NCBI GenBank assembly: GCA_024641005.1
Contig: JAHEDX010000007.1
Coordinates: forward strand, 27,583 to 91,582
Direction of reading: 5' to 3'
DNA length: 64,000 nucleotides
Source of the DNA: Acidimicrobiaceae bacterium
GTDB taxonomy: Bacteria > Actinomycetota > Acidimicrobiia > Acidimicrobiales > Ilumatobacteraceae
Below are positions 25,477 to 34,058 of the stretch, in pieces; the stretch's first letter is position 1; each line of letters starts with the position of its first letter. Both the position numbers and the translations under genes were made by a program. The notes under the pieces were generated by a model. That model ran no database searches and was not told the DNA's origin. It was given only the letters and a program-made list of their open reading frames with translations.

Positions 25477-26301
25477 GTGGCCACGATGGCGACCACTTTC
25501 CCACCCCTCGGCCTCGTCGAATCGCTCGAGCCCGTCACCCCCGATCCACCGGTCTGGTCGCGCCGTCCGGTGCTTCGACAGCACTGGTCGCAGCTCGCGT
25601 ATTTTCATTGGCGCTACCGCCCCGACGTCGTGCAGCGGCTCCTGCCCGACGGCGTGCGGGTCGACACATTCGACGGGTCGGCGTGGGTCGGTCTGATCCC
25701 GTTCGAGATGCGTGATGTTCGGATCGGCCCGACACCGGCCATGCCCTGGCTGGGAAGCTTCATCGAGACCAATGTGCGCACCTACGTGTTCGATGCGGCG
25801 GGCCGTCGAGCGGTGTGGTTCTTCTCGCTCGACGTCCCGCGTTCGGCGATCGTCGGTGTCGCCAGATCCGTGTTCTCGCTCCCGTATCGTTGGGCGGCCG
25901 CCGAGCACGTCGTCGAGCGCGACTGGCATCGCTACCGCACGACCAGGCGTTGGCCCCGCGTCTCGTCGCCGTACGCCGACATGAGCTTCTGCGTCGGTGA
26001 CCCCATCGCCGACGAGGACGTCAGCGATCTCGATCATTTCCTGAGTGCCCGTTGGGCCCTGGTCACAGCTCGGCGACACCAGCTGCTGTACGGCAGGGTC
26101 GATCATCCGCGTTGGCCGCTGCATCATGTCGAACGGGTGAGCATCGAGCAGAACCTGATCCAGGCTGCCGGCCTCCCGGCACCCAGCGGAGCGCCGCACG
26201 CGCTGTACTCGCCCGGGGTCGATGTTCGCGTCGCCTGGTTCGAGAACGTGGTTGCCACAACTGGCGCTGAACCGACGCTGCCCTCAGAGTTGGGCCGATG
26301 A
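25477..26301 (+). CDS. DUF2071 (YqjF-like) family protein
   Basis: This 274-residue protein matches the DUF2071/YqjF family. It opens with RRPVLRQHWSQLAYFHWRY and VQRLLPDGVRVDTFDGSAWV, followed by PFEMRDVRIGPTPAMPWLGS, FIETNVRTYV and VWFFSLDVPRS, the usual conserved blocks. The fold is thought to be related to acetoacetate decarboxylase. The biochemical role is unknown. The start may be GTG at 25477 or ATG at 25486, neither with a clear ribosome-binding site; translation may be coupled to the FAD gene that ends 6 bases before. Its stop overlaps the next gene (ATGA). Confidence 0.85.
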   Translation: MATMATTFPPLGLVESLEPVTPDPPVWSRRPVLRQHWSQLAYFHWRYRPDVVQRLLPDGVRVDTFDGSAWVGLIPFEMRDVRIGPTPAMPWLGSFIETNVRTYVFDAAGRRAVWFFSLDVPRSAIVGVARSVFSLPYRWAAAEHVVERDWHRYRTTRRWPRVSSPYADMSFCVGDPIADEDVSDLDHFLSARWALVTARRHQLLYGRVDHPRWPLHHVERVSIEQNLIQAAGLPAPSGAPHALYSPGVDVRVAWFENVVATTGAEPTLPSELGR

Positions 26302-26726
26302 TGACTGTTCTGGTCGTCGGGGCCGCGGCGACATGGGCGATGGTCGGCCTGATCTGGATCGTGCAGGTGGTGCACTACCCGATGCTGGCCGAGTTCTCGG
26401 CGCTGTCCCCGGTGAACGCAGCGGTCGATCATCAGCGCCGAATCAGCTGGGTCGTCGGTCCACTCATGGCAGCGGAAGGAGTGACGGCACTGGCGCTGCT
26501 GGTCGAGCGCCCGGAGACCATGGGGCCGGTAAGCGCTTGGGGTGCGGCGTCGCTGCTGGGTGTCGCGCTGGCCTCGACCCTGCTCGTGCAGGTGCCGCTT
26601 CACAGCCGGTTGGCGAAGGCTCATGACGCCAACGTCGCCCGCAGACTGATCTCGACGAACTGGGTGCGCACGATCGCTTGGACGGCGCGAGGCATGCTGC
26701 TGGCAGCAGTGCTGGCGACCGGGTGA
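26298..26726 (+). CDS. Small integral membrane protein, four predicted helices
   Basis: This 142-residue hydrophobic protein has about four transmembrane helices, at roughly 4-26, 52-72, 78-100 and 120-140. The first helix ends in WIVQVVHYPMLAEFS, a pattern also seen in small DUF-type membrane proteins of light-induced actinobacterial clusters. I do not recognise a named family with confidence. Translation is coupled to the DUF2071 gene through an ATGA overlap. Context suggests a membrane component of the light-regulated pathway. Confidence 0.7.
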   Translation: MMTVLVVGAAATWAMVGLIWIVQVVHYPMLAEFSALSPVNAAVDHQRRISWVVGPLMAAEGVTALALLVERPETMGPVSAWGAASLLGVALASTLLVQVPLHSRLAKAHDANVARRLISTNWVRTIAWTARGMLLAAVLATG

Positions 26727-26809
26727 TTGGAGGAGCGGCATGGACGAATTCGTGATGCGCCGCACGGCGATCGTGGAATATCCCCGGTCTCTTTGGGGAT
26801 AGATCCAAC

Positions 26810-27265
26810 ATGGCCCGCTACCTCATGCACATCCGAACACCGCTCTCTCCGACCGACGCGTTCGCCTACATGGCGGATCTCTCGAACTTCGCCGAGTGGG
26901 ATCCGGGGGTCGATCACGTCGAACAGGTGGAGGGCGAAGGCGCCGGGCCCGGCGCTGCCTACGACGTAGCGGTCAAGGCTCTCGGGCGTTCGATCACGCT
27001 TCGCTACGACACCGTCGCCTACGAGCCCCCGTCCACGGTCGTGGCGTTCGCCGAGAGCAGCGTGCTCACCTCACATGACACGATCACCGTGCAAGCCGAC
27101 GGATCGGGATCGGTCGTGACCTATGACGCAGTACTGAAACTGAAAGGTCCACTCGGTCTCGCCGACCCCCTGCTCGGTCGGAGCTTCAAGCAGATCGGCG
27201 ATCGCGCTGGGGCGGGACTGGTGACAGCCCTCGATGGAGAGCGCGTCACGGAGCCGGCATCATGA
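26810..27265 (+). CDS. SRPBCC-family protein 1 of the light-regulated cluster
   Basis: This 151-residue START/Bet v 1-like protein has the N-terminal helix LSPTDAFAYMADLSNFAEWDPGV, the strand pattern ALGRSITLRYDTVAYEPP and a C-terminal helix DPLLGRSFKQIGDRAGAGLV. It likely binds a hydrophobic ligand. It starts 83 bases after the membrane protein gene, the largest gap in the cluster, and overlaps the SDR gene by four bases (ATGA). Confidence 0.8.
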   Translation: MARYLMHIRTPLSPTDAFAYMADLSNFAEWDPGVDHVEQVEGEGAGPGAAYDVAVKALGRSITLRYDTVAYEPPSTVVAFAESSVLTSHDTITVQADGSGSVVTYDAVLKLKGPLGLADPLLGRSFKQIGDRAGAGLVTALDGERVTEPAS

Positions 27266-28275
27266 CCGCTCGCACCATCGCTGACGCTCTGATCGAGGCA
27301 CCGATCGTGACGAGCTTCACCAAGTTCGGCTACGAGGCCCGCAAACGTCTGGCCGGCTGGTCAGCCCTCGACGGCTACGACCTCACCGATCACGTCATCG
27401 TGGTCACTGGCGCGACGTCCGGTCTCGGATACGCCGCCGCGAGACAGTTCGCGAAGTGTGGCGCCACGCTGGTGCTCGTCGGACGCAACGCGGATCGCAA
27501 CAAGGAGGTCGTCGCAGAACTGGTCGCGTCGACCGGGAACCCGTCGATCACCCAGGTGGCCGCCGACATGGGCGACCTTCGCCAGGTCAGACAGCTCGCC
27601 GAGCGCGTGCTGGCCGACCACGATCGGCTCGATGTCCTGATCCACAATGCAGGCGCGCTGTCACCCGAGCGGCATGAAGCCCCCGATGGCACCGAGGCCA
27701 CGGTCGCCAGCCAGGTGGTCGGACCCTTCCTGCTGACCACGTTGCTGCTCGATCGACTTGCCGAGTCTGCGCCGTCCCGGGTGCTCACCATGTCGTCGGG
27801 AGGTATGTACGCGGCGGGGCTGACAGTCTCGCAACTGCAGATGCCCCCCGAGACGTACAACGGCACCGAGCAGTACGCACGGGCCAAGCGGGCTCAGGTC
27901 ACCTTGAACGAGATGTGGGCCGATCGCTTCGGTCACCTCGGAATCCAGTTCCACTCGATGCATCCGGGCTGGGCTGACACGCCAGGCGTCGACGCCTCGC
28001 TGCCCACGTTCTCCAAGGTGATGGGACCGCTGCTTCGCACGCCCGACCAGGGAGCCGACACGCTGGTCTGGCTGGCGGCCGACGACGAACCGCTCGGGTC
28101 GAATGGAGCTTTCTGGCTCGATCGCCGAACGCGCTCGATCCACAAGCTGCCGACGACCAAGCGCACCGACACCGCCGAACGTCGCGGGCAGCTGTGGGAC
28201 TGGGTGACCGGGGCTGCCGGGTGTGGAGTGCCAGATCTGGAACCGTCGGCTCGATCCGCGGGGAGCAGCTCATGA
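27262..28275 (+). CDS. Short-chain dehydrogenase/reductase (DHRS12/retinol-dehydrogenase-like)
   Basis: This 337-residue SDR has a 40-residue N-terminal extension before the cofactor motif TGATSGLG. The NNAG-like element is LIHNAGALSPE, the catalytic serine is in LTMSSGGMYAAG, and the Tyr-x-x-x-Lys pair is in EQYARAKRAQ. The long N-terminus and HPGWADTPGV segment resemble DHRS12-like and retinol-dehydrogenase-like SDRs that act on lipophilic alcohols or ketones. It is translationally coupled to SRPBCC genes on both sides, so its substrate may be bound by these proteins. A retinoid or apocarotenoid substrate would fit the nearby heliorhodopsin but is speculation. Confidence 0.85.
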   Translation: MTARTIADALIEAPIVTSFTKFGYEARKRLAGWSALDGYDLTDHVIVVTGATSGLGYAAARQFAKCGATLVLVGRNADRNKEVVAELVASTGNPSITQVAADMGDLRQVRQLAERVLADHDRLDVLIHNAGALSPERHEAPDGTEATVASQVVGPFLLTTLLLDRLAESAPSRVLTMSSGGMYAAGLTVSQLQMPPETYNGTEQYARAKRAQVTLNEMWADRFGHLGIQFHSMHPGWADTPGVDASLPTFSKVMGPLLRTPDQGADTLVWLAADDEPLGSNGAFWLDRRTRSIHKLPTTKRTDTAERRGQLWDWVTGAAGCGVPDLEPSARSAGSSS

Positions 28276-28739
28276 GCGCGACCCGGCGCGCCGTGGTGGT
28301 CAGCACCGTCATCGGGCGCAGCCCCGCCGAGGTGTGGGCCGACGTGCGCGACATCGACTCCCACGTCAACTGGATGCAGGATGCCGAGGCGATCCGCTTT
28401 GTCACCGAGCAGCGAGAAGGCGCCGGCACCCGCTTCGAGTGCGACACCAAGATCGGCCCGTTCTCGCTGACTGACATCATGGAGATCACCTCGTGGGAGG
28501 ACGAGCACCGGATGGGCGTGCGCCATGTCGGTCTCGTCGAGGGCACCGGCGAATTCATCCTGACCGCCGTCGAACCCGGCTGCACCGAGTTCCGGTGGGA
28601 GGAGGACCTCCTGTTCCCGTGGTTCCTTGGCGGCCCCGTCGGCGCGTTCTGCGCCCGGCCGGTGTTGCGTTTCGTCTGGAAGCGCAACCTCGCCCGCCTC
28701 AAGGCCCGCATCGAACACCCGGTCCATCCCGACGAATGA
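28272..28739 (+). CDS. SRPBCC-family protein 2 of the light-regulated cluster
   Basis: This 155-residue START/Bet v 1-like protein has GRSPAEVWADVRDIDSHVNW, LTDIMEITSWEDEHRMGVR and a C-terminal helix FVWKRNLARLKARIE. It overlaps the SDR stop by four bases. It is only distantly like the other SRPBCC protein in the cluster, which suggests separate ligands. No catalytic residue can be assigned. Confidence 0.78.
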   Translation: MSATRRAVVVSTVIGRSPAEVWADVRDIDSHVNWMQDAEAIRFVTEQREGAGTRFECDTKIGPFSLTDIMEITSWEDEHRMGVRHVGLVEGTGEFILTAVEPGCTEFRWEEDLLFPWFLGGPVGAFCARPVLRFVWKRNLARLKARIEHPVHPDE

Positions 28740-28752
28740 GCAGCAGCGACGG

Positions 28753-29259
28753 ATGAACTCCTGGAAGGCCCCCGTGCCCGACCCGGTGGCCCCCGGGCAG
28801 GAGTCGGTCTGGGACTACCCCCGTCCGCCGCGCCTCGAACGGTCGACCCGGCGCGTGCGGGTCGAGCTCGCTGGCTCGATCATCGCCGACAGCGAGCGGG
28901 CGTTGCGAGTACTCGAGACCTCGCACCCTCCGACCTATTACGTACACCCCGACGATGTGGTGTGGGATCTGGTCGAGCCGGCAGCTGCGCGCGATTCGTG
29001 GTGTGAGTGGAAGGGCCAAGCGTCCTATTGGAACGTCCATGCCGGGCACGTGCGGGTCGAGTCGGGGGCATGGTCGTACGACCACCCGTCCCAGGGGTTC
29101 GCTGAGCTCGCCGGCCACGTTGCGTTCTACCCGGCGCAGTTCACCTGTCGCCTCGACGACGAACCGGTCGCGCCACAGCCGGGAGGGTTCTACGGCGGTT
29201 GGGTCACACGGGATCTGGCAGGACCGTTCAAGGGCGGCCCCGGCACGCTCGGCTGGTGA
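28753..29259 (+). CDS. DUF427 domain protein
   Basis: This 168-residue protein carries the DUF427 domain: ESVWDYPRPPRLE, VRVELAGSIIADSERALRVL, PTYYVHPDDV, CEWKGQASYWNV and VAFYPAQFTCRLDDE. The domain is common in Actinobacteria next to light-induced genes and nucleotidyltransferases, but its function is not established. The ATG at 28753 starts 13 bases after the preceding stop. It is the last gene of the cluster and is convergent with an SDR gene. Confidence 0.85.
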   Translation: MNSWKAPVPDPVAPGQESVWDYPRPPRLERSTRRVRVELAGSIIADSERALRVLETSHPPTYYVHPDDVVWDLVEPAAARDSWCEWKGQASYWNVHAGHVRVESGAWSYDHPSQGFAELAGHVAFYPAQFTCRLDDEPVAPQPGGFYGGWVTRDLAGPFKGGPGTLGW

Positions 29260-29290
29260 CGCATCGCCCGACATCTCCGGTGGCATCGAC

Positions 29291-29315
29291 GCCGGGTCAC
29301 CGGGACCGGCCCGGC
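29291..29315. terminator. Possible terminator between convergent DUF427 and SDR genes
   Basis: GCCGGG and CCCGGC form a 6-bp stem with a 13-base loop that itself contains complementary G+C bases. It lies in the 61-bp gap between two stop codons. There is no T-run. Confidence 0.25.
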
Positions 29316-29320
29316 GATGG

Positions 29321-30154
29321 TCAGATCTCGGGCGCGATGGCGTCGCCGGGCAGCGGGCCCTCGGGATACAGCGCCGACTGAAAACGCCTCATGCCCGCCA
29401 ACCAGCGGTCGCGATCGACGGCCTTGCGCTCGACATAGGTGGCGACCTCGGGGTGCGGGAGCACGAGGAAGCGTTCGTTGCGGATCGCGTCGAGACAGAG
29501 TTCGGCGACATCGCCTGCCTCGACGACACCGTCGCCGCTCGCGACACCACCCTCGAAGCCATCGGCTCCGTCGACGTTGTCGGGACTGTTCTTGATGATG
29601 TTGGTGCGGACCGCCTGGGGGCACAACACCGAGACCCGTATCCCTTGATGATGATGTGAGATCGACAACCACTCACCCAGCGAGATCGCCGCCGCCTTCG
29701 TGATCGAATACGACATCGAGCCGATCTGGCTGAGCAAGCCTGCGGCCGATGCGGTGTTGAGGAGATACCCCTCGCCCTGGGCGATCATCGACGGCAGCAC
29801 CGCTCGGGCGGCGTAGATGTGCGACATGCAGTGCACCTCCCACATGCGCTGGATCGATTCGTTTGGATCCTCCAGGCCGGCGGAGGTCACATATCCGGCG
29901 TTCGACACGAACAACCCGATCGGCCCGTGCGCATCCTCGGTCACCTCGACGAGGCGTCGGATCGCATCCTCGTCCCTGACATCGATCGCCACGGCCGTGC
30001 CGCCGATCTCGCTCGCGACCCGGTCGGCCTCGGGCCCGTCGAGGTCGGCGACCACCACATGGCGTGCCCCGGCCGCGTGAGCGGCTCGGGCGATCGCCTC
30101 ACCGATACCCGAACCGGCTCCGGTGACGACGACGACCTTGTTGTCCAGTTCCAT
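29321..30154 (-). CDS. Short-chain dehydrogenase/reductase
   Basis: This 277-residue classical SDR has cofactor motif TGAGSGIGEA, LFVSNAGY, catalytic Ser in LNTASAAGLLSQ, and Tyr-x-x-x-Lys in SYSITKAAAIS. A basic/acidic pattern ADLDGPEADR after strand 2 suggests NAD rather than NADP. It probably oxidises a secondary alcohol in lipid, sterol or xenobiotic metabolism. It is convergent with the DUF427 gene. An acyl-CoA ligase gene ends about 125 bases upstream on the same strand; the gap between them holds nothing I can identify. Confidence 0.85.
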   Translation of the reverse strand: MELDNKVVVVTGAGSGIGEAIARAAHAAGARHVVVADLDGPEADRVASEIGGTAVAIDVRDEDAIRRLVEVTEDAHGPIGLFVSNAGYVTSAGLEDPNESIQRMWEVHCMSHIYAARAVLPSMIAQGEGYLLNTASAAGLLSQIGSMSYSITKAAAISLGEWLSISHHHQGIRVSVLCPQAVRTNIIKNSPDNVDGADGFEGGVASGDGVVEAGDVAELCLDAIRNERFLVLPHPEVATYVERKAVDRDRWLAGMRRFQSALYPEGPLPGDAIAPEI

Positions 30155-30280
30155 ATCCGCAAGCTAGGCGGCAGACGCGAACTGCCACGATCCAAGCGGG
30201 GCCGGTTCACCGCCGCGGCGACGAGGTCAGCCTGCGGCCGGACCTCTTCGATTGCCCGGCGCGCATGCTCTCCGCTGGTG

Positions 30281-31957
30281 TCAGTTGCCGGCGAGCAAGG
30301 TGTCGCGCAGGTCGCGTTTGAGGATCTTGCCCGAAGCATTCCGGGGAAGCTGCTCGGTCACGATCGTCACGCTGGTGGGCACCTTGAACTTCGCGAGGCG
30401 TTCGCCGACGAATTGCTGAAGCTCGCCGGCGTCGAGGGTGGCGCCACTCTTGACCATCACGTGGCATGCCAGCTCCTCTCCCAGGCGTTCGTCGGGGATG
30501 CCGTAGACCGCTGCCTCGTAGACCGCAGGATGCTCGTAGATCGCAGCTTCGACCTCGGCGCAGTAGATGTTCTCGCCGCCGCGCAGCACCATGTCCTTGG
30601 CCCGATCGCTGACGTAGACGAACCCGTCCTCGTCGATGCGCCCGATGTCGCCTGAACGAAGCCAGCCGTCGACGATGGTGTCGGCGGTCGCTTCAGGGCG
30701 GTTCCAGTAGCCACGGATCAACATCGGGCCGCGAAACCAGATCTCGCCGGTTTCGCCTTGGGGCAGTTCGGTACCATCCGGATCGGTGACGCGCAGATCC
30801 ATGATCGGGACCGCACGGCCGGTCGACGTGGGGTGGGCGATGAAGTCGTCGCCGGCGTTTTGCGGGCCGTAGGCATTGGTCTCGGTCATGCCATATCCCA
30901 GACCGGGCCGCCCGTTCGAGAAGTTGTCGTCGATGCGCTTCACCAGCTCGGGCGGCATCGGTGCCCCACCGCCGCCTACCGAACGCAGGCTCGACGTGTC
31001 GCGCTCGGCAAACGTGCTCGCCTCGAGCAGATCCCAGCTCATGGTCGGGACGCCGACGAAATTCGTCACCCGCTCCCGTTCGATCAGCTCGAGCGCTCGG
31101 TCGGGGTCCCAGCGATGCGTCATGACGAGCTTCGCTCCGCTCAGGAACGACCCGAGCATCACGGGCACCAGCCCGGTGACATGGAACAGCGGGACACACA
31201 ACATGAAGGCCGTCTGAGGTTGCTCCGAACCGGTGGGTGCTGGCTCGCGGAGGCCGCTCACCGCGGCCCGGGCGGCGAAACTCATCAGCGCGCTCAACAG
31301 GGCTCGATGCGTGGAGACGGCGCCCTTCGGATGCCCGGTGGTGCCCGACGTGTACAGGATCGTCACGTCGTCGTCGGGGTCGATGTCGATGGCGGGCATC
31401 GTCGTGCCGTCGTCGAGGATGTCCTCCAGACGGGTCGTTGCGCCCGCGGCATCCGGTGACGTCCGCGCCACCACGATCCTGGCGGAGATGTCTCCATTTG
31501 CCGCGTGCTGCATGCGCGCCAGCCGTTCTTCGTCGGCCAGCACGACCTTTGCTCCCGAATCGGTGAGCGCATAGACGATCTCGTCGGTCACCCACCACGC
31601 GTTGAGCGGCACGGCGACGGCGCCGATCGATGTGATCGCTGCGAAGGCTGCGATCCACTCGGGGTAGTTGCGCATGGCGATCGCCACCCGGTCACCCTTG
31701 ACGATCCCGAGGTCGTGCACCAGTGCGTGGCCGATCTGCCCGGCGAGGCCCAGCACTCGCGGCATCGACCAGCGCTCGTCCTCGTACACGATGAAGTCGT
31801 CCTCGCGGGCGCCTGCGAGCTGGAACAGTGTGCGGATGTTCGGTGGCGTGCCGGTGAACACCTTGGTCGGCACACCGAGCACGTCGGTCTCGGTGATCTC
31901 GAACATGGTTCCCGGGGAACAGACGGCGTCGCATGCTTCGCGAAAGGTCATCGGCAT
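30281..31957 (-). CDS. Acyl-CoA synthetase (class I adenylate-forming)
   Basis: This 558-residue enzyme is predicted to activate a carboxylic acid to its acyl-CoA via acyl-AMP. The P-loop motif TILYTSGTTGHPKGAV, the A5 motif GLGYGMTETNA, the hinge/A7-A8 region GWLRSGDIGRIDEDGFVYVS and the A10 lysine region LPRNASGKILKRDLR are all present, so it should be active. Fatty acids, aromatic acids or steroid side-chain acids are all possible substrates. The ATG at 31957 is preferred over one at 32008, because conserved sequence (MTFREACDAV) follows directly. It lies in a minus-strand run of acyl-CoA genes. A 72-bp palindromic repeat element lies upstream (32039). Confidence 0.88.
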   Translation of the reverse strand: MPMTFREACDAVCSPGTMFEITETDVLGVPTKVFTGTPPNIRTLFQLAGAREDDFIVYEDERWSMPRVLGLAGQIGHALVHDLGIVKGDRVAIAMRNYPEWIAAFAAITSIGAVAVPLNAWWVTDEIVYALTDSGAKVVLADEERLARMQHAANGDISARIVVARTSPDAAGATTRLEDILDDGTTMPAIDIDPDDDVTILYTSGTTGHPKGAVSTHRALLSALMSFAARAAVSGLREPAPTGSEQPQTAFMLCVPLFHVTGLVPVMLGSFLSGAKLVMTHRWDPDRALELIERERVTNFVGVPTMSWDLLEASTFAERDTSSLRSVGGGGAPMPPELVKRIDDNFSNGRPGLGYGMTETNAYGPQNAGDDFIAHPTSTGRAVPIMDLRVTDPDGTELPQGETGEIWFRGPMLIRGYWNRPEATADTIVDGWLRSGDIGRIDEDGFVYVSDRAKDMVLRGGENIYCAEVEAAIYEHPAVYEAAVYGIPDERLGEELACHVMVKSGATLDAGELQQFVGERLAKFKVPTSVTIVTEQLPRNASGKILKRDLRDTLLAGN

Positions 31958-32038
31958 AGTCCTGGTTTGTAGCAGCGAAGGATTGCGGATGCTCCATCCG
32001 CTCATCATGAGTTGGTCGAACCGTCAGGTCACGGAGGC

Positions 32039-32110
32039 GGTGCCGAACCGACGCAAAGTCGTTTGGCGACCAACGGTGTACGTGGGCCGACTTTGCGTCG
32101 CTTGGTGACC
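32039..32110. repeat. 72-bp palindromic intergenic repeat, copy 1
   Basis: The element has outer arms CGACGCAAAGTCG (32049-32061) and CGACTTTGCGTCG (32088-32100), an exact 13-bp inverted repeat with a 26-base spacer. Each arm is followed by a direct GTCGYTTGGYGACC unit. It aligns without gaps to copy 2 at 34851-34922 with 61 of 72 bases identical. It lies between two minus-strand genes. Confidence 0.85.
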
Positions 32111-32132
32111 GGGATCAACGACCGGCCCGGCC

Positions 32133-33842
32133 TCAGGCCAGTGTGAGGAAGCGGTTCACGACGGATTCGGCGAGCTCGAGTGCTTCGCCGTGGGCGGTGA
32201 CCGCCGGGATGAACTCGTCGCGATCGAGGCCCTTCAACACGAGGTCTTCGACCGCTGTCACCGTGGCGGTGCGAGGGATGTCGCGCAGCAGGGCGATCTC
32301 TCCGAAGCCCTCACCCGCGCCCAGTTCATTGAGCAACTCACCGTTGCGCGTCACCGTGACACGGCCCCGCTCGATGATCCAGTACCGGTCGCCGCGGTCG
32401 CCCTCGCGGAACACCACGGTTCCGGCCGGAACCGTCATCGACGACAACGAACTGGCGAGTCGCTCCAGCGTCGGCTGTGACAGCGGCGACAGCATCGGCA
32501 CACCGCGCAACAGTCGCAGGCCTGGCGGTGCCAGCACCGTCGTGTCGACTTTGTGGAGCCGCGGGACCGCGGTCAGCACGAACACCGAGACGGCGGTCCC
32601 GATCACCGCCAACCCTGTCCGCAATCCGACCGTCTTGATCAGGATCGGCATCGCCAGCGCCCCCAGCGCCATACCGGCGATCACGAGACTCTCCAGAGCA
32701 CCGAACACGCGAGCCATGACCTTCTCGTCGGTCACGCGCTGGACGATCGTGTACGCATTGATGTCGACGATCGAGTTGGCGATTCCGATCAGCACCATCG
32801 CCGCCATCGTCGCTGCGAGCGTCGGCCAGGCGACGATCAGCAACAATGGCGCCGACCAGAGCACGACGCCCAACCCGAAATCGGTGGCGATCCGCTCCCG
32901 TGGGGCGAGCGCCATCGCGATGAAACCCCCACACAGTCCCCCGACACCGAGCACCGCGTTGACGAGGCCCAGGGTCGATTCGCCTCGCGCGAGCAACTCG
33001 AACACGATCGTCACCTCGAACACCAGCGATGCCCCCGCAATGACCGTCTGGGCGACGTACAGCCCCGCCACCAGGCGAAGGTTTCGGTTGGCCATGATCG
33101 CCCTGAAACCAGCGCTCACTTCGGAGAGGAACGCGCCTCGGCCGCTGGGCTCGGTCGACTTCGTGTCGGAATCCACCGCCGCGGTCGAATCGTCACCGGG
33201 TGTCGCGGTGGCAGCATCGTCGACCGCCTTGGCGCCCGTCCCGATCCGGATCAGCATTGCCGCGGACCACACGAAGGTGGCGGCGTTGAACGCGTACACC
33301 ACTGCGACGTCTGCCACGGCCAGCAGCACGCCGCCGATCGCAGGCCCGGCGAAGAAGCCGATGCTCTCGATCGTGGATGCGGCGACGTTGGCCCCCGTGA
33401 GTTCTTTCGGGTCCTTGGCGAGCGCCGGCAGCAGCGCCGCCTGGGCGGGTCGGAACATGGTGCCCACCATCGACGTCAGCAGGGCCATGGCGTACACCCC
33501 GATCGCGGGGCCGTCGGAGGCGACGAAGATCGCCCCGACGATGACGAGCACGACTCTCATGAGATCGGAGGCGACCATCACTCGCTTCTTCGGATACCGA
33601 TCAGCGAAGGTGGAGGTGACCGGTGCGGTGATGGCGAGTGTCACGAACCGTACGACGCCGAACACGCCGACCGCGGTGGCGCCGCCCTGCTGGTATGCCC
33701 ACACCGAGACGGCGATTCCGTACGCCCAGTCGCCGATCACCGATCCGGCGAGTGCGAGGTTGATCCGTCGCAGGTCGGCATTGCGAAACACGTTCGAGAA
33801 CGCGCCGCCGGCCTCGCGGATCTGCTGCTTGACCAGCCCCAT
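32133..33842 (-). CDS. MFS transporter with C-terminal cyclic-nucleotide-binding domain
   Basis: This 569-residue fusion has a twelve-helix MFS domain of the enterobactin-exporter-like DHA3 type (about 1-420) joined to a cNMP-binding domain (about 435-565). MFS signatures are SVIGDWAYGIAVSVWAYQ and TSTFADRYPKKRVMV. A charged insert at about 200-235 separates the halves. The cNMP domain shows LSSMTVPAGTVVFREGDRGD and the phosphate-binding cassette GEGFGEIALLRDIPRTATVT (GE-x-x-L...R-x-A). Transport may thus be gated by cAMP or cGMP. The ATG at 33842 is favoured by a GGAGG element; a GTG at 33848 is possible. A class III cyclase gene lies at 49542 but is not adjacent. Confidence 0.9.
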   Translation of the reverse strand: MGLVKQQIREAGGAFSNVFRNADLRRINLALAGSVIGDWAYGIAVSVWAYQQGGATAVGVFGVVRFVTLAITAPVTSTFADRYPKKRVMVASDLMRVVLVIVGAIFVASDGPAIGVYAMALLTSMVGTMFRPAQAALLPALAKDPKELTGANVAASTIESIGFFAGPAIGGVLLAVADVAVVYAFNAATFVWSAAMLIRIGTGAKAVDDAATATPGDDSTAAVDSDTKSTEPSGRGAFLSEVSAGFRAIMANRNLRLVAGLYVAQTVIAGASLVFEVTIVFELLARGESTLGLVNAVLGVGGLCGGFIAMALAPRERIATDFGLGVVLWSAPLLLIVAWPTLAATMAAMVLIGIANSIVDINAYTIVQRVTDEKVMARVFGALESLVIAGMALGALAMPILIKTVGLRTGLAVIGTAVSVFVLTAVPRLHKVDTTVLAPPGLRLLRGVPMLSPLSQPTLERLASSLSSMTVPAGTVVFREGDRGDRYWIIERGRVTVTRNGELLNELGAGEGFGEIALLRDIPRTATVTAVEDLVLKGLDRDEFIPAVTAHGEALELAESVVNRFLTLA

Positions 33843-34058
33843 AGCCACCCCTCCGGGAACCCCCAGCGCCCCGCTGACCGAGGCGACGGCGGAACACTAG
33901 CGATCCCGGAGGTTCGAGAGGAGATCGGACCTGAATGGGAACTCGAGCGCCGGTCGTCCCGCCTCGGAGCGGGCTGTTCGATGATCTCGAACGTGCTCGT
34001 CGGATGGTGCTGCGAAGGGCAGTGTCGGCGGTGCGCAACCGTCGACAGTGGTCTGCGG

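Noticed and set aside
33849..34058. A further small gene between the MFS-cNMP and dienelactone hydrolase genes
   Set aside because: Open frames here have no ribosome-binding site and unconvincing composition; only a weak 5-bp hairpin (33958-33973) is visible.
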